The position numbers and the translations under genes were made by a program. A stretch of 64,000 bases of DNA from Streptomyces sp. V1I1 (GTDB lineage: Bacteria; Actinomycetota; Actinomycetes; Streptomycetales; Streptomycetaceae): assembly GCF_030817355.1 (NCBI RefSeq), contig NZ_JAUSZH010000001.1, positions 1 to 64,000 of the forward strand, written 5' to 3'. Shown here piece after piece: positions 34,720 through 43,657 of this stretch (positions within the stretch are counted from its first letter, which is position 1; each line of letters starts with the position of its first letter). Under the pieces are notes generated by a model. That model made no database searches. It was not told the origin of the DNA and saw only the letters and a list, made by a program, of their open reading frames with translations.

Positions 34720-35311
34720 GGCTGTCCTCGGGGTGGGGTGCGAATGACGGTGACGGACCGCTCAGCCAGCGGCGCAGGACGCGGGAGAGCGCGGGCAGCA
34801 GGGCATAGGTCATGGCGACGCTGAAGAAGAGCGCGATCAGCGCGTTGCGCACGGCCGGCGGAAGGCCACCTGTGTACGGCACGAGGAGAACGTTGGAGAG
34901 GAGCGAGAGGGGATACACGGCGGCCGCTGCCACGAGAGTGAGCTTCCAGCGGGGCGGCGCAGCCCGGTCCGGCAGAGCGAACAGGTCCTCCATGCCGGAC
35001 AGATGGCGGACGCGGACCAGTTCGTGCAGTTCTCTGCCATGGTGGAGGCAGCGTTCGTTGTGCGGTGAGCTCTCCCAGGCATGCAGGGCGGCCTGGTCGG
35101 TGAACCGGTAGACAAGGTGCCACCGGTCGTCTGCGGCTGCCGGGTGCAGGACGCCGCCACCGAGATATCCGGTGAATCCAGCGGCTTCGGCCAGGATGCC
35201 GTGTGCCCACGACTGGAACTCCTCCCCCCTGCCGGGAAGGACGCGGCGTTCGACCAGCACGGTGACAGGGTCGGCATGCCTCTGTTCGGGGATGGGGCGG
35301 TCTATGCTCAT
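34712..35311 (-). CDS. ABM-domain protein with C-terminal membrane segments
   Basis: 199 residues. The first 110 form an ABM barrel (PVTVLVERRVLPGRGEEFQS, GFTGYLGGGVLHP, WHLVYRFTDQAALHAWESSP). Two hydrophobic segments follow (LTLVAAAAVYPLSLLSNVLL and ALIALFFSVAMTYALLPAL). A membrane-anchored monooxygenase-like domain would suit a lipid-soluble substrate such as a quinol. Same operon as LLM copy 2. Confidence 0.75.
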   Translation of the reverse strand: MSIDRPIPEQRHADPVTVLVERRVLPGRGEEFQSWAHGILAEAAGFTGYLGGGVLHPAAADDRWHLVYRFTDQAALHAWESSPHNERCLHHGRELHELVRVRHLSGMEDLFALPDRAAPPRWKLTLVAAAAVYPLSLLSNVLLVPYTGGLPPAVRNALIALFFSVAMTYALLPALSRVLRRWLSGPSPSFAPHPEDSHA

Positions 35312-35384
35312 GGGCGGTTTCCTGCGATGGCTTGGGAGGGCGGGCGGCCGGGATCAGAGAACCTGAGCGATCCCGTGCACGGGG

Positions 35385-36336
35385 TCAGACGGCCGGGATC
35401 CGGCCGAACCGTCCGGACTGGAAGTCGTCGAACGCCTGCATGAGTTCGCTGCGCGTGTTCATGACGAAGGGGCCGTTCCAGGCGACCGGCTGACGGATCG
35501 GCAGACCGCCGAGGATCACCACGTCAAGCCCCGGGGACCGGCTCTCCTGCTTCTCATCGGCCGCGACGCCGATCACGTCGCCCGGGCCGAAGACGGCGAG
35601 CTGACCGGAGTGCACCGGTCGCCGCTCCTCGCCGACGCTGCCCCTGCCTGCCAGAACGTAGGCGAGGGCGTTGAAGTCCGGGCGCCAGGGAAGGGTGAGC
35701 AGGGCACCCGGGCTGAGAGTGGCGTGCAGCAGCGTGATCGGTGTGTGCGTCGCACCGGGCCCGTGACTGCCTGCCAGTTCACCGGCGATCAGCCGGACCA
35801 GGGCTCCGCCGTCGTCACTGGCGAGGAGCTCCAGCTGGGATCCGCGGATGTCCTGGTAGCGGGGCGCGGTCATCTTGCGGTCGCGGGGCAGATTGACCCA
35901 CAGCTGGAAGCCGTGGAACAGGCCGCCGCTCATCACCAGCTGTTCGGGGGGCGTTTCGATGTGCAGCATGCCGGATCCGGCCGTCATCCACTGGGTGTCC
36001 CCATTGGTGATGACGCCGCCACCTCCATTGGAATCCCGGTGCTCCATGATGCCGTCGATCATGTAAGTGACGGTCTCGAACCCCCGGTGGGGGTGCCATG
36101 GGGTTCCTTTGGGCTCGCCAGGGCTGTATTCCACCTCGCCCATCTGATCCATCATCAGGAACGGGTCGAGGTGGCGCAGATCGATCCCTGCGAGTGCCCG
36201 GCGCACCGGGAATCCTTCGCCTTCGAAGCCCTGGGGGGCGTCGGTCACGGTGAGGACGGGGCGTTGTCGGGCGGCTTCACCGGGGCGTGGGATGCGTGGC
36301 AGGGCGAGGGGCGAATCGATGGTTTACGGCGGGCAT
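35385..36336 (-). CDS. Pirin-family protein, N-terminus frame-shifted
   Basis: Most of the protein is intact: GIDLRHLDPFLMMDQMGEVE, WHPHRGFETVTYMIDGIMEH (metal-binding histidines), QWMTAGSGMLHIETPP and GGLFHGFQLWVNLPRDRKM. Pirins are cupin dioxygenase-like, some acting as quercetinases. The usual N-terminus is seen as MPAV at 36336 and as IDSPLALPRIPRPGEAARQR in a second frame. One extra A in GTAAACC near 36325 separates the two. Without that first part the frame begins at the GTG at 36248, which would lose about 30 conserved residues. Confidence 0.7.
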
Positions 36337-36410
36337 GGTCTTTCTCCTTCAGGCGCCGGATGTGCGCCGCGCGCTGCACCGGACGGGCGGCATGGGTGGC
36401 GGGCCGGGTC

Positions 36411-36508
36411 CGGGTGCCGGGCCATGCGGGGGGCAGGGACCGGCACCCGGGGAGCTCCCCGGGTGCCGGGCCATGCGGGGGGCAGGGACCGGCACCCGGG
36501 GAGCTCCC
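36411..36508. repeat. Two perfect tandem copies of a 49-bp unit with hairpin
   Basis: Units 36411-36459 and 36460-36508 are identical. Each contains CGGGTGCCGG and its inverse CCGGCACCCG 18 bases apart, so each unit can fold as a hairpin. It lies between the isochorismatase-like gene and pirin, both on the minus strand, and might attenuate or terminate transcription between them. Confidence 0.8.
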
Positions 36509-36562
36509 GCGGGGCGGTTACGGGGGTGATGCCCCGAAGGAGCGGCTTTGTGGCTGGACGGC

Positions 36563-37207
36563 TCAGCCGTTCTTGGAGTAAGCGGAGGACATCTGGCCGA
36601 CCAGCGTCGCGAACGGCATGTCGAGGGCCGTGTAGACCTCGAAGGCCTTCGGGTCGGCGTTGTCGGCCAGGATCTCGACCATCGTGGTCGCGTAGTCGGT
36701 GACGATCACGCCCGCCTGCTGCATGCGCAGCAGACCCGTGGTGCGCTTGGTCTCGCTGAAGGTGCCGGAGGCGTCGATGGCCGCGTACGCGTCATACCCG
36801 GCCGCAGTGGCGGAGATCGCCGGGAAAGCAAGGCAGACCTCGATGGAGACGCCCGCGATGATCAGCTTCTTGCGGCCGGTGGCCTCCACGGCGTCGCGGA
36901 CGCGCGCGTCGCTCCAGGCGTTGACGGTGCTGCGGTCGATCACCTCGAGGTCAGCGGGGAGGACCTCGGCAAGCTCCGGTACGAGCGACCCCCACATGCC
37001 GTCCGCGCCCGTGGTGGTCACCACGGTGGGGATGTCGAGCACCTGCGCGGCCTTCGCCAGCGCGGCGACATTGTGCTTGAGCGTGGCGACGTCGATGTCG
37101 CGCACTCCAGTAAACAGGCCGATCTGGTGATCGACGAGAAGCAGGGTGGTGTTGTCGCGGGTCAGCGGCTCGAGGAAGCGGCTGGTTCCCGGAAGGTTCT
37201 CAGTCAT
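36563..37207 (-). CDS. YcaC-like isochorismatase-family hydrolase, copy 1
   Basis: 214 residues. The catalytic triad candidates are the aspartate in LLLVDHQIGLF, a lysine in the middle of the fold, and the cysteine in GVSIEVCLAFPAISATAAGY. VIDRSTVNAWSDARVRDAVE and DASGTFSETKRTTGLLRM match the YcaC subgroup. Cysteine hydrolases of this group act on amides or esters of unknown identity. A 64 % or higher resemblance by eye to copy 2 at 38.3 kb is evident across the whole length, though I did not compute identity. The operator-like site at 37265 lies about 60 bases upstream. Confidence 0.85.
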   Translation of the reverse strand: MTENLPGTSRFLEPLTRDNTTLLLVDHQIGLFTGVRDIDVATLKHNVAALAKAAQVLDIPTVVTTTGADGMWGSLVPELAEVLPADLEVIDRSTVNAWSDARVRDAVEATGRKKLIIAGVSIEVCLAFPAISATAAGYDAYAAIDASGTFSETKRTTGLLRMQQAGVIVTDYATTMVEILADNADPKAFEVYTALDMPFATLVGQMSSAYSKNG

Positions 37208-37264
37208 GGGGCGTCTCCTGTGTCAGGGGCGGTCACCCGCCCATCACTTTCATCAACATCTTGA

Positions 37265-37283
37265 TAGTCAAGAACAGTGACTA
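37265..37283. promoter_or_regulatory. MarR-type operator before YcaC-like copy 1
   Basis: TAGTCAAGAACAGTGACTA has perfect TAGTCA/TGACTA arms and a 7-base spacer. It is preceded by CTTGA, as at other sites of the block. Confidence 0.65.
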
Positions 37284-37442
37284 ATGGCAGCCTATTCCCG
37301 CACCAGCAGGACAGGCAAGATCACTCCACAGGAGACCCCTGGAGCCACCCGCAACCCGCCCGACAGCCCCGAAGAGTGCGGGCACCCGAGGTGAGGCCAG
37401 GACCTGGGGTCGAGCTTGCACCCGCCAGGCAGGAGCGAGGTT

Positions 37443-37461
37443 CAGTCAAGATAAGTGACTA
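37443..37461. promoter_or_regulatory. MarR-type operator before the VIT1 gene
   Basis: CAGTCAAGATAAGTGACTA matches the site at 37265 in 16 of 19 positions. It lies 52-70 bases before the VIT1 start, within AT-rich DNA. Confidence 0.65.
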
Positions 37462-37512
37462 TCAAAGTCAGTTATCATCTGCCGCGACTTACCACTCCCG
37501 CTTGGAGACGCC

Positions 37513-38277
37513 ATGCAGTCCTCGAAGGACGAGCTGCCGTACAGCCCCGGCACCGACCAGGACGCGGACGCCGCCGAGCGCCGCCTGGCGCAGCGTAGTC
37601 ACCAGCTCGGCCAGGGCAGCGCCCGGGCAGCGGTGCTCGGCGTGAACGATGGCCTGGTCACCAACCTGTGTCTGGTACTCGGACTCGCAGGGGCGAGCGC
37701 CTCACCCGCCGCCGTCCAGCTCGCCGGTTTCGCCAGCCTGGTCGCCGGCGCGTTCTCCATGGCGGCCGGGGAGTGGATATCGGTCCTCACCCAGGTAGAG
37801 CTCACCCGTGGCGTGCTGGCGGCGATGCGTGACCTTCTGAGCCATAGCCCGAGCAGCGTGGAACGGCGCCTGCGGGAGGAGTTCGTCCGCAACGGGTACC
37901 GGCCCGATTCCGCCGCGCGTGCGGCGCGCGATGTCCTTGGCCATCAGGACGGTCGACTACGGGTGGCCTCCCGCGCGCTGCTGGGCATCAATCCCGATGA
38001 ACCCGGCAGCCCGAAGATCGCAGCTGCCTTCTCCTTGGTGCTGTTCGCACTCGGAGCCGCCGTCCCGCTGCTGCCCTGGTTCCTGTGGCGGGGAGAGGCG
38101 GCTGTGTGGGGCTCGGTGGTGGCGACCGCACTGGCGGCCACGGTCGTCGGCGGCGTGCTGTCCCGCTCCTCGCAACGCGGCGTGGTGCGAGGAGCAGTGC
38201 GTCAGCTGGTCGTATTGACAGCCGCCGCCGGTGTGACATTCGCGCTCGGAAGGCTGGTCGGCACGTCGCTCGCCTGA
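37513..38277 (+). CDS. VIT1/CCC1-family membrane transporter
   Basis: 254 residues. Signature segment GSARAAVLGVNDGLVTNLCL then LVLGLAGASASPAAVQLAGF and AGAFSMAAGEWISVLTQVEL. A cytosolic helical part follows with EEFVRNGYRPDSAARAARDV. Three further membrane segments lie at the C-terminus. The family moves Fe2+ or Mn2+, usually to export or store it. Within this block it could lower free iron under oxidative stress (inference). Confidence 0.85.
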   Translation: MQSSKDELPYSPGTDQDADAAERRLAQRSHQLGQGSARAAVLGVNDGLVTNLCLVLGLAGASASPAAVQLAGFASLVAGAFSMAAGEWISVLTQVELTRGVLAAMRDLLSHSPSSVERRLREEFVRNGYRPDSAARAARDVLGHQDGRLRVASRALLGINPDEPGSPKIAAAFSLVLFALGAAVPLLPWFLWRGEAAVWGSVVATALAATVVGGVLSRSSQRGVVRGAVRQLVVLTAAAGVTFALGRLVGTSLA

Positions 38278-38305
38278 TCAGAGTGCGCCCTTGGTCCGAC
38301 CAAGC

Positions 38306-38947
38306 TCAGGAACGCTTGGCGTACACCGTGGCGAGCTGTCCGACCAGAACCGCGAACGGCATGTCGATCGCCGCGTACAGGTCGGGTGCCTGCGGCGAGG
38401 CGTTGTCCTCAAGCATCTCGACGGCAGCGGTGGCGTAGTCGGTGAGGATCACGCCCGCCTGGTGCATACGAAGCAGGCCGGCAGCGCGTTTGGTCTCGCT
38501 AAAGGTCCCCGAGGCGTCGACCGGGGCAAACACCGTGTACCCGGCTGCGGTCGCGGCGATGGCAGGGAAGGCGACGCAGACCTCCGTCGATACACCGGCA
38601 ATGATGATCTTCTGTCGGCGGGTCGCCTCGACGGCCTCCCGCACCCGCGGCTCATGCCAGGCGTTCACGGTGCTCCGGTCGATGATCTCCAGCTCCGGCG
38701 GCAGCACTTCGGCCAGCTCCGGGAGCAGCGGTCCCCACATGCTCTCGGCCGACGTGGTGGTGGCCACGATCGGCACCTCAAGCGTCCGCGCGGCCTTCGC
38801 CAGGCCCACCACGTTGTGCTTAAGTTCTGCCACGTCGATGTCGCGTACACCGGTGAGCAGCCCGATCTGGTGGTCGACCAGCAGCAGCAACGCGTTCTCC
38901 CGGGACAGCGGCTCATGGAAACGGGATACGGCGGATGTGTCAGTCAT
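38306..38947 (-). CDS. YcaC-like isochorismatase-family hydrolase, copy 2
   Basis: 213 residues from the ATG at 38947, whose upstream CCGAGAGGG could serve as ribosome binding site. Closely parallels copy 1: LLLVDHQIGLLTGVRDIDVA, IDRSTVNAWHEPRVREAVEA, GVSTEVCVAFPAIAATAAGY and DASGTFSETKRAAGLLRM. No operator-like palindrome was seen upstream. The region before it (38948-39045) is rich in CT stretches. Confidence 0.85.
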   Translation of the reverse strand: MTDTSAVSRFHEPLSRENALLLLVDHQIGLLTGVRDIDVAELKHNVVGLAKAARTLEVPIVATTTSAESMWGPLLPELAEVLPPELEIIDRSTVNAWHEPRVREAVEATRRQKIIIAGVSTEVCVAFPAIAATAAGYTVFAPVDASGTFSETKRAAGLLRMHQAGVILTDYATAAVEMLEDNASPQAPDLYAAIDMPFAVLVGQLATVYAKRS

Positions 38948-39045
38948 CTCTGTCCCTCTCGGCCCCCTTCCCCCTTCCTCCTCTCTCTCGTTGCTCCCTT
39001 CCTCTTTCTCAGGTACGCGGACTGCGCGTCGGTGCGGTCCTTGCC

Positions 39046-40677
39046 CTACCGGCTTCGCCGACCTGTGGCGGCGAAGGCATGGGTGACGACAGGAGGCTCC
39101 TTCAGCAGCGCCCATGCCCGCTCCTCAAGGTCCCGGTCGCCGCCGGTGAGCCTTCCCCCATGCTGCGCCATGTGCTCGGACCAGGAGGCGACAAGGTAGT
39201 TCTCCACGAACCGCTGCTCGTCGTACGCATCCTGGTACAGCCCCCAGTCCATGCCGCCAATACGCCTCCGGGCCAGGGCCAGCTCCTGCATCGTCTCCAC
39301 GAACGCGGCTCTGTTCTCGGGCGGCACCCGGTAATCGATGCTGATCAGGACGGGGCCACGGTCCGGCGGGGGCTCGAACATCAGACTGGGCACGGGCCAG
39401 TGCATGGAGGCCGAACGATCGAGCTCGGCCGCCTCGCTCAGCGGCCAGACAGCTACGGTTGCCGCTCCCAGCAGCAGCACGCCCGCGGCGATCAACAGCG
39501 TCTCAGTGAGACCGATACGCGAGGCCAGCGCCCCCCAGAACGCGGCGCCGAAGGCCGCCCCTCCCATGAACACGGTCATGGAAATCGCCAGCCCGCGCGC
39601 CCGCACCCAGGCGGGCATCAGCAGTTGGAGGGAGGCATTGAAAGTGGAGAGCACCGCCAGTTCGGCCAGCCCGGCCACCACGAGCAGCGCGGCCAGCAGC
39701 GCGGGGACGTCCGCGACCGCCATCACCACAAGCACAGGAGCCAGCGCCGCGCTCCCGACGGCGACCATCAGGGTGCTGCCCCATCGGCGACTGACCCTGG
39801 GAAGCACCGCCGCACCGGAGACGGCCCCCACGCCCACCGCGGTGAGCAGCAGCCCGTATCCACCGGCGCCCAGACCCAGCACCTGGTCGGCAACCACCGG
39901 CAGCAGGGCCCACAAGGCGGCGCTTGGAGGTACGAACAGCAGGACCCGCAGCAGGACCCTCCGCACCTCGGGATCGTTGCACACATACCTCCCGCCCGCC
40001 CACAACGCCGCCAGCGCCCGCTCCCGCTCGCCCCCGACCGGCACCTGGGCGGGCCGCCGCCACCGCAGCAGAACCGCCACGACACCGATGAACGAAACTG
40101 CGTTCAGCACGAAAACCCAGGCCGGCCCGGCCACCGCGACCAGCAGTCCGCCCAGCGCAGGGCCGACCGACCGGGCGATGTTCACATTGGCCGCACCCAG
40201 CGAGGCCGCCTGGAGCAACTGAGCACGAGGCACCAGCTCCGGCTGGATCGCCTGCCACGCCGGACCCATCAGCGCCGTACCGCACCCCAGTAGGAAGACC
40301 AGGCCCAGAAGCACGGCGGGCGTGGTCAGCCCAGCCCAGGTCAGCCCAGCGAGGGTGCCCGCCGTCACCAGCATGAGCAGCTGCGCGGCCACCAGCAGAC
40401 GACGGCGGTCCACCAGATCGGCGAGCACCCCCGACGGCAGCCCGAGCACGAAGACAGGCAGCATGGACGCGGTCTGCACCAGCGCCACCAACGTCGGCCC
40501 TCGCTGGACCATGAGCCACTGGGCGGCGACCGTCTGCATCCACGTCCCGACGGCCGAGGCGAGCTGAGCGATCCACAACGCCCGGAAGACCGGGTGGGCG
40601 AGCGGAGCCCAGACCGCCGGTGCGGGCTCCCCGCTCTGCAGCCCGGCTCCGGTACCACTGCCCTTCGTCTCGCTCAT
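39046..40677 (-). CDS. EntS-like MFS exporter fused to a C-terminal ABM-like domain
   Basis: 543 residues from the ATG at 40677 (GGAGG five bases upstream). Twelve hydrophobic segments match the MFS_3/EntS group: WIAQLASAVGTWMQTVAAQW, VLGLPSGVLADLVDRRRLLV (loop motif) and ARSVGPALGGLLVAVAG. From about residue 430 a soluble domain begins with RGPVLISIDYRVPPENRAAF and EQRFVENYLVASWSEHMAQH, similar to a dimeric alpha-beta barrel. Such MFS-ABM fusions exist in actinobacteria. The tail may sense or pre-process the exported compound. Confidence 0.8.
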   Translation of the reverse strand: MSETKGSGTGAGLQSGEPAPAVWAPLAHPVFRALWIAQLASAVGTWMQTVAAQWLMVQRGPTLVALVQTASMLPVFVLGLPSGVLADLVDRRRLLVAAQLLMLVTAGTLAGLTWAGLTTPAVLLGLVFLLGCGTALMGPAWQAIQPELVPRAQLLQAASLGAANVNIARSVGPALGGLLVAVAGPAWVFVLNAVSFIGVVAVLLRWRRPAQVPVGGERERALAALWAGGRYVCNDPEVRRVLLRVLLFVPPSAALWALLPVVADQVLGLGAGGYGLLLTAVGVGAVSGAAVLPRVSRRWGSTLMVAVGSAALAPVLVVMAVADVPALLAALLVVAGLAELAVLSTFNASLQLLMPAWVRARGLAISMTVFMGGAAFGAAFWGALASRIGLTETLLIAAGVLLLGAATVAVWPLSEAAELDRSASMHWPVPSLMFEPPPDRGPVLISIDYRVPPENRAAFVETMQELALARRRIGGMDWGLYQDAYDEQRFVENYLVASWSEHMAQHGGRLTGGDRDLEERAWALLKEPPVVTHAFAATGRRSR

Positions 40678-40900
40678 ACCGTCCTCCATGTCCCACCCTG
40701 ATACCTGGGGGCCCGGGTCGCAGGTCCAGCAGGCGAGGACATCGGATGGTTGACGGCGCCGTCACGTGGCCGCGATCTTGAGATCCACCTCGGTGACGGC
40801 GTCGACCGTGCGGCAGGTGGCCGGTGCCGCAGCAGGCTGAGGGCGTCACTGATCAGCTTTCCACAGTCCGGCAGCCCAAACTTGCGCAGGTCACGTTCTA

Positions 40901-42115
40901 GTGCTGGATTCCGCTTTGGTTGGGTATATGTGCTGGTGGCGGGGCGGTTCGGGTGCTCGGGGGCGGGTGCTGGTTGATGGTGTTACGAGCACGACAAAGC
41001 CGTGACGAGGGCGAGCAGGCGGTCATCCATCGACTCTCGCGAGCCCGCAAGGCCCCCCGGGATGTGGTGATGCGGGCCCGCATGATCGAACTGAGCTGGG
41101 CGGGGCAGCGGGTGCCGGCGATCGCGGATGAGCTGAGCTGCAGTCAGAAGACGGTGCGCAGGTGGCTGCACCGCTTCAACCGCGCCGGTCTGGAGGGCCT
41201 GGAAGATCTCGGTGGGCAGGGCCGCAAGCGGCGGATCACCGAGGCCGAGCGGTCGAGGATCATCGCCCTGGTCAAGCAGGTGCCGCCCGGGAGGCTGGAG
41301 ATGCAGCCATACGGGGACCTGTGGGCCGCGGACGAGGGCGGCGCGTCGGAGTGGACGTTGGACTCCCTGGCCGCCGAGGCCCAGCGGCTGGGGATCGAGG
41401 TCGGCCGCTCCCAAGTGCGCAGAATCCTGCTGGCCGAGGGGGTGCGCTGGCGCCGCACCCGCTCCTGGACCCGCTCGAAGGACCCGGACTTCGCGGGAAA
41501 AGGACGCGGATCATCGGCCTCTACACCCACCCGCCGGACGGTGCGACGGTCGTGTGCGCCGACGAACTCGGGCCGGTGATCCCGCGCGCCTTCCCACCTG
41601 CACCGGGCTGGTCGCCGGACGGGCATCGCATCAAGAACGAGATCGACTACAGCCGCGGGCCGGAGAAGACCTGGGTATACGGCGGCCTGCGCGTGAGGGA
41701 CGGCCAGGAGATCACCATGGCCGCATCCTCCCGCAACAGCGCCTTCTACCAGCAGTTCCTGCAACAGGTCGAGGACGCCAACCCGACCGGGGAGATCTGG
41801 ATCGTCACCGACAACCTGTCCTCCCACAACAGCCTGTCCACCCGGACCTGGCTGGAGGATCATCCTCGGATCCGGCACGCGTTCATCCCGGTCGGCGCGT
41901 GCTGGCTGAACCTGCAGGAGGGCTGGTGGCGGATCTTCCGCAAGGCAGCCCTGGCCGGCCGGTCCTTCGCCAACCCGGACGACATCACCCAAGCCACGGC
42001 CGTGGCCACCGCCCAGCTCAACGCCCGTGCCAGACCATGGATCTGGGGCCGAGCAGCCCCGCCAACCCGCCAACTACGACGCCGATATGTGTACTGCCTT
42101 TGAGGAATCCAGCAC
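40901..42115 (+). mobile_element. IS630-family insertion sequence
   Basis: Inverted ends GTGCTGGATTCC at 40901-40912 and GGAATCCAGCAC at 42104-42115. Each is flanked by TA, the standard target duplication of this family. Confidence 0.8.
40977..42103 (+). CDS. IS630-family transposase made by a probable -1 frameshift
   Basis: The first frame holds the helix-turn-helix region (QRVPAIADELSCSQKTVRRW) up to SWTRSKDPDFAGK. The second frame starts right after the AAAAG at about 41502 and reads RTRIIGLYTHPPDGATVVCA, DELGPVIP, IWIVTDNLSSHNSLSTRTWL and CWLNLQEGWWRIFRKAAL. A slip of -1 on GGA-AAA-G joins both parts with the expected residues. Programmed slippage on A-runs is known in this family, so the gene may be functional. 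Confidence 0.75.
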
Positions 42116-42413
42116 TAGGCCGTTTGGTTTGGATCACCGAGCCCGACGACATCAAGATGCCGCGTCACCGGTTGCGGCCATGCACCGCTCGTCGCTGTTC
42201 GCTGCCGGTAGTTCTCGCGATCGGGCACGTGTGTGGCTCGCCGAGGTGATCCGGATGACCGAAGCCGCCGGAAGGAGCGGGCGACGGCCGATGAGTTTCT
42301 CCGTGATCCACAGTCATAGATCATGATTGGTGCACCGCAGTCACGAGCGTGGTCGAAGCGTGCACCGACCGAAACCCGCTGAGAACCAGACACGAGACAC
42401 CGAGGAACCCCAG
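42116..42413. other. Intergenic, no supported gene
   Basis: About 300 bases after the IS630 element. It ends in the ribosome binding site GAGGA of the next gene. No gene can be supported. Confidence 0.35.
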
Positions 42414-42986
42414 ATGCGCACCCTGATCAGCACCGCCTTCATCTCCCTCGACGGCGTCGTGGAGGCCCCGGGCGGCGAGCCCGGATACCGGAACTCGGGC
42501 TGGACCTTCAAGGACATGGAGTTCCTCCCCGAGGCATTCGACATCAAGGGCCAGGAGCAGAAGGAAGCCACCGCGATATTGATGGGCCGGACCAGCTACG
42601 AGGCCTTCAGCCCCGTGTGGCCCGACATGGAGGACTTCGCCGACTACAAGGCGATGCCGAAGTACGTCGTCTCCACCACCCTCACCGAGGACGACCTGGT
42701 CTCGAACTGGGGCGAGACGAGGATCCTGCGCTCGCTCGACGAGGTCGCCGCGCTGAAGGAGACCGAGGGCGGCCCGATCATCGTCCACGGCAGCGCCACC
42801 CTGAACCAGAGCCTTTCGGACGCCGGCCTGATCGACCGTTACCACCTGCTCGTCTTCCCGCTCCTCCTCGGCGCGGGCAAGCGTCTGTTCAGCGCCACCG
42901 ACAAGGACACCCAGAAGCTGAAGCTCGTCGAGCACGAGGTCTACGCCAACGGCCTGCAGAAGAACGTCTTCGACGTCGTCCGCTGA
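42414..42986 (+). CDS. RibD C-terminal/dihydrofolate-reductase-like protein
   Basis: 190 residues from the ATG at 42414. The family order is clear: MRTLISTAFISLDGVVEAPG, EATAILMGRTSYEAFSPVWP, MPKYVVSTTLTEDDLVSNW, GGPIIVHGSATLNQSL and LLLGAGKRLFSATD. These NADPH-binding reductases are common in Streptomyces and their substrates are unknown; they are not true folate reductases. Confidence 0.85.
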   Translation: MRTLISTAFISLDGVVEAPGGEPGYRNSGWTFKDMEFLPEAFDIKGQEQKEATAILMGRTSYEAFSPVWPDMEDFADYKAMPKYVVSTTLTEDDLVSNWGETRILRSLDEVAALKETEGGPIIVHGSATLNQSLSDAGLIDRYHLLVFPLLLGAGKRLFSATDKDTQKLKLVEHEVYANGLQKNVFDVVR

Positions 42987-43042
42987 CAAGGCTCCCGCAC
43001 TCGCCCTGCCGTCGCGTCCCCGGACGTGGCACTCGCCAGTAC

Positions 43043-43168
43043 GTGAACGGGAAGGCGGCCGTGTGCACGCAGTGCCAGACCTCCGGCGAGGCGGTGCTCA
43101 AGCCGCTGGACCGCATCGTGCGCTTCTCCTGCGGCCACGAGCTGGCCATCCCGCAGAACACCGGCTGA
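43043..43168 (+). CDS. Small zinc-ribbon-like peptide
   Basis: 41 residues with two possible metal-binding pairs: AVCTQCQTSG and RFSCGHELAI. Start GTG at 43043. No strong ribosome binding site. A C-x2-C with a later C-x-H suggests one zinc ion. Function unknown. Confidence 0.4.
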   Translation: MNGKAAVCTQCQTSGEAVLKPLDRIVRFSCGHELAIPQNTG

Positions 43169-43375
43169 CACCGCGACCGCAAGACCCCAGCCGGGCCCGG
43201 CGCCTGCCAGAACCGGGGGGTAGGCGAGTCCGGGGTCCGGCGGCCGGGTTCTGTGTCCGGCCGATGCCGCCGCCGGACCCTCGCACACACCGCGTGCCGT
43301 GCCCGCCTTTGGCGGGGCGGTCGACCTGGGCCCGGGAAGACGGCAGACTCGACCCTGAGGGAAGGGACGTAACCG

Positions 43376-43657
43376 ATGACCGCACAGCCCGTACACGCCC
43401 ACCCGTCGGAGGTGCCGCGTAACGCCGACGGCATCGGCGCCGCCCTGTCCGGCGAGCGGCGCATGGAGTTCTACCGCGAGCTGCTGGCGGCCTCCCCCGA
43501 GGACGCCGAGGCGGTCCTGCGCCGGTGGTGGTGCGAGGCCACGCTCGATGCCGACCAGGCGAAGGGCGACCGGCTGACCGAGGCTGCTTTGAGCGGCACG
43601 CTGCCCACCCACAGCGTCACCGAGGCGATCGCCGCGGCCGGCCTGCCCGTTGAGTGA
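43376..43657 (+). CDS. Small hypothetical protein, first gene of a two-gene module
   Basis: 93 residues, start ATG with GAGGGAAGGGA upstream. It contains a helical block ERRMEFYRELLAASPEDAEA followed by VLRRWWCEATLDADQAKGD. No family is recognised. The end overlaps the next frame by eight bases. The size and coupling resemble antitoxin-toxin pairs, but nothing in the sequence proves it. Confidence 0.5.
   Translation: MTAQPVHAHPSEVPRNADGIGAALSGERRMEFYRELLAASPEDAEAVLRRWWCEATLDADQAKGDRLTEAALSGTLPTHSVTEAIAAAGLPVE

Noticed and set aside
36411..36508. CRISPR-like or IS end
   Set aside because: Only two directly abutting identical units without a spacer; better explained as a tandem duplication with hairpins.
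42617..43042. Extended ORF upstream of the zinc-ribbon peptide
   Set aside because: It overlaps the RibD-like gene in another frame; only the part from the GTG at 43043 has non-shadow composition.
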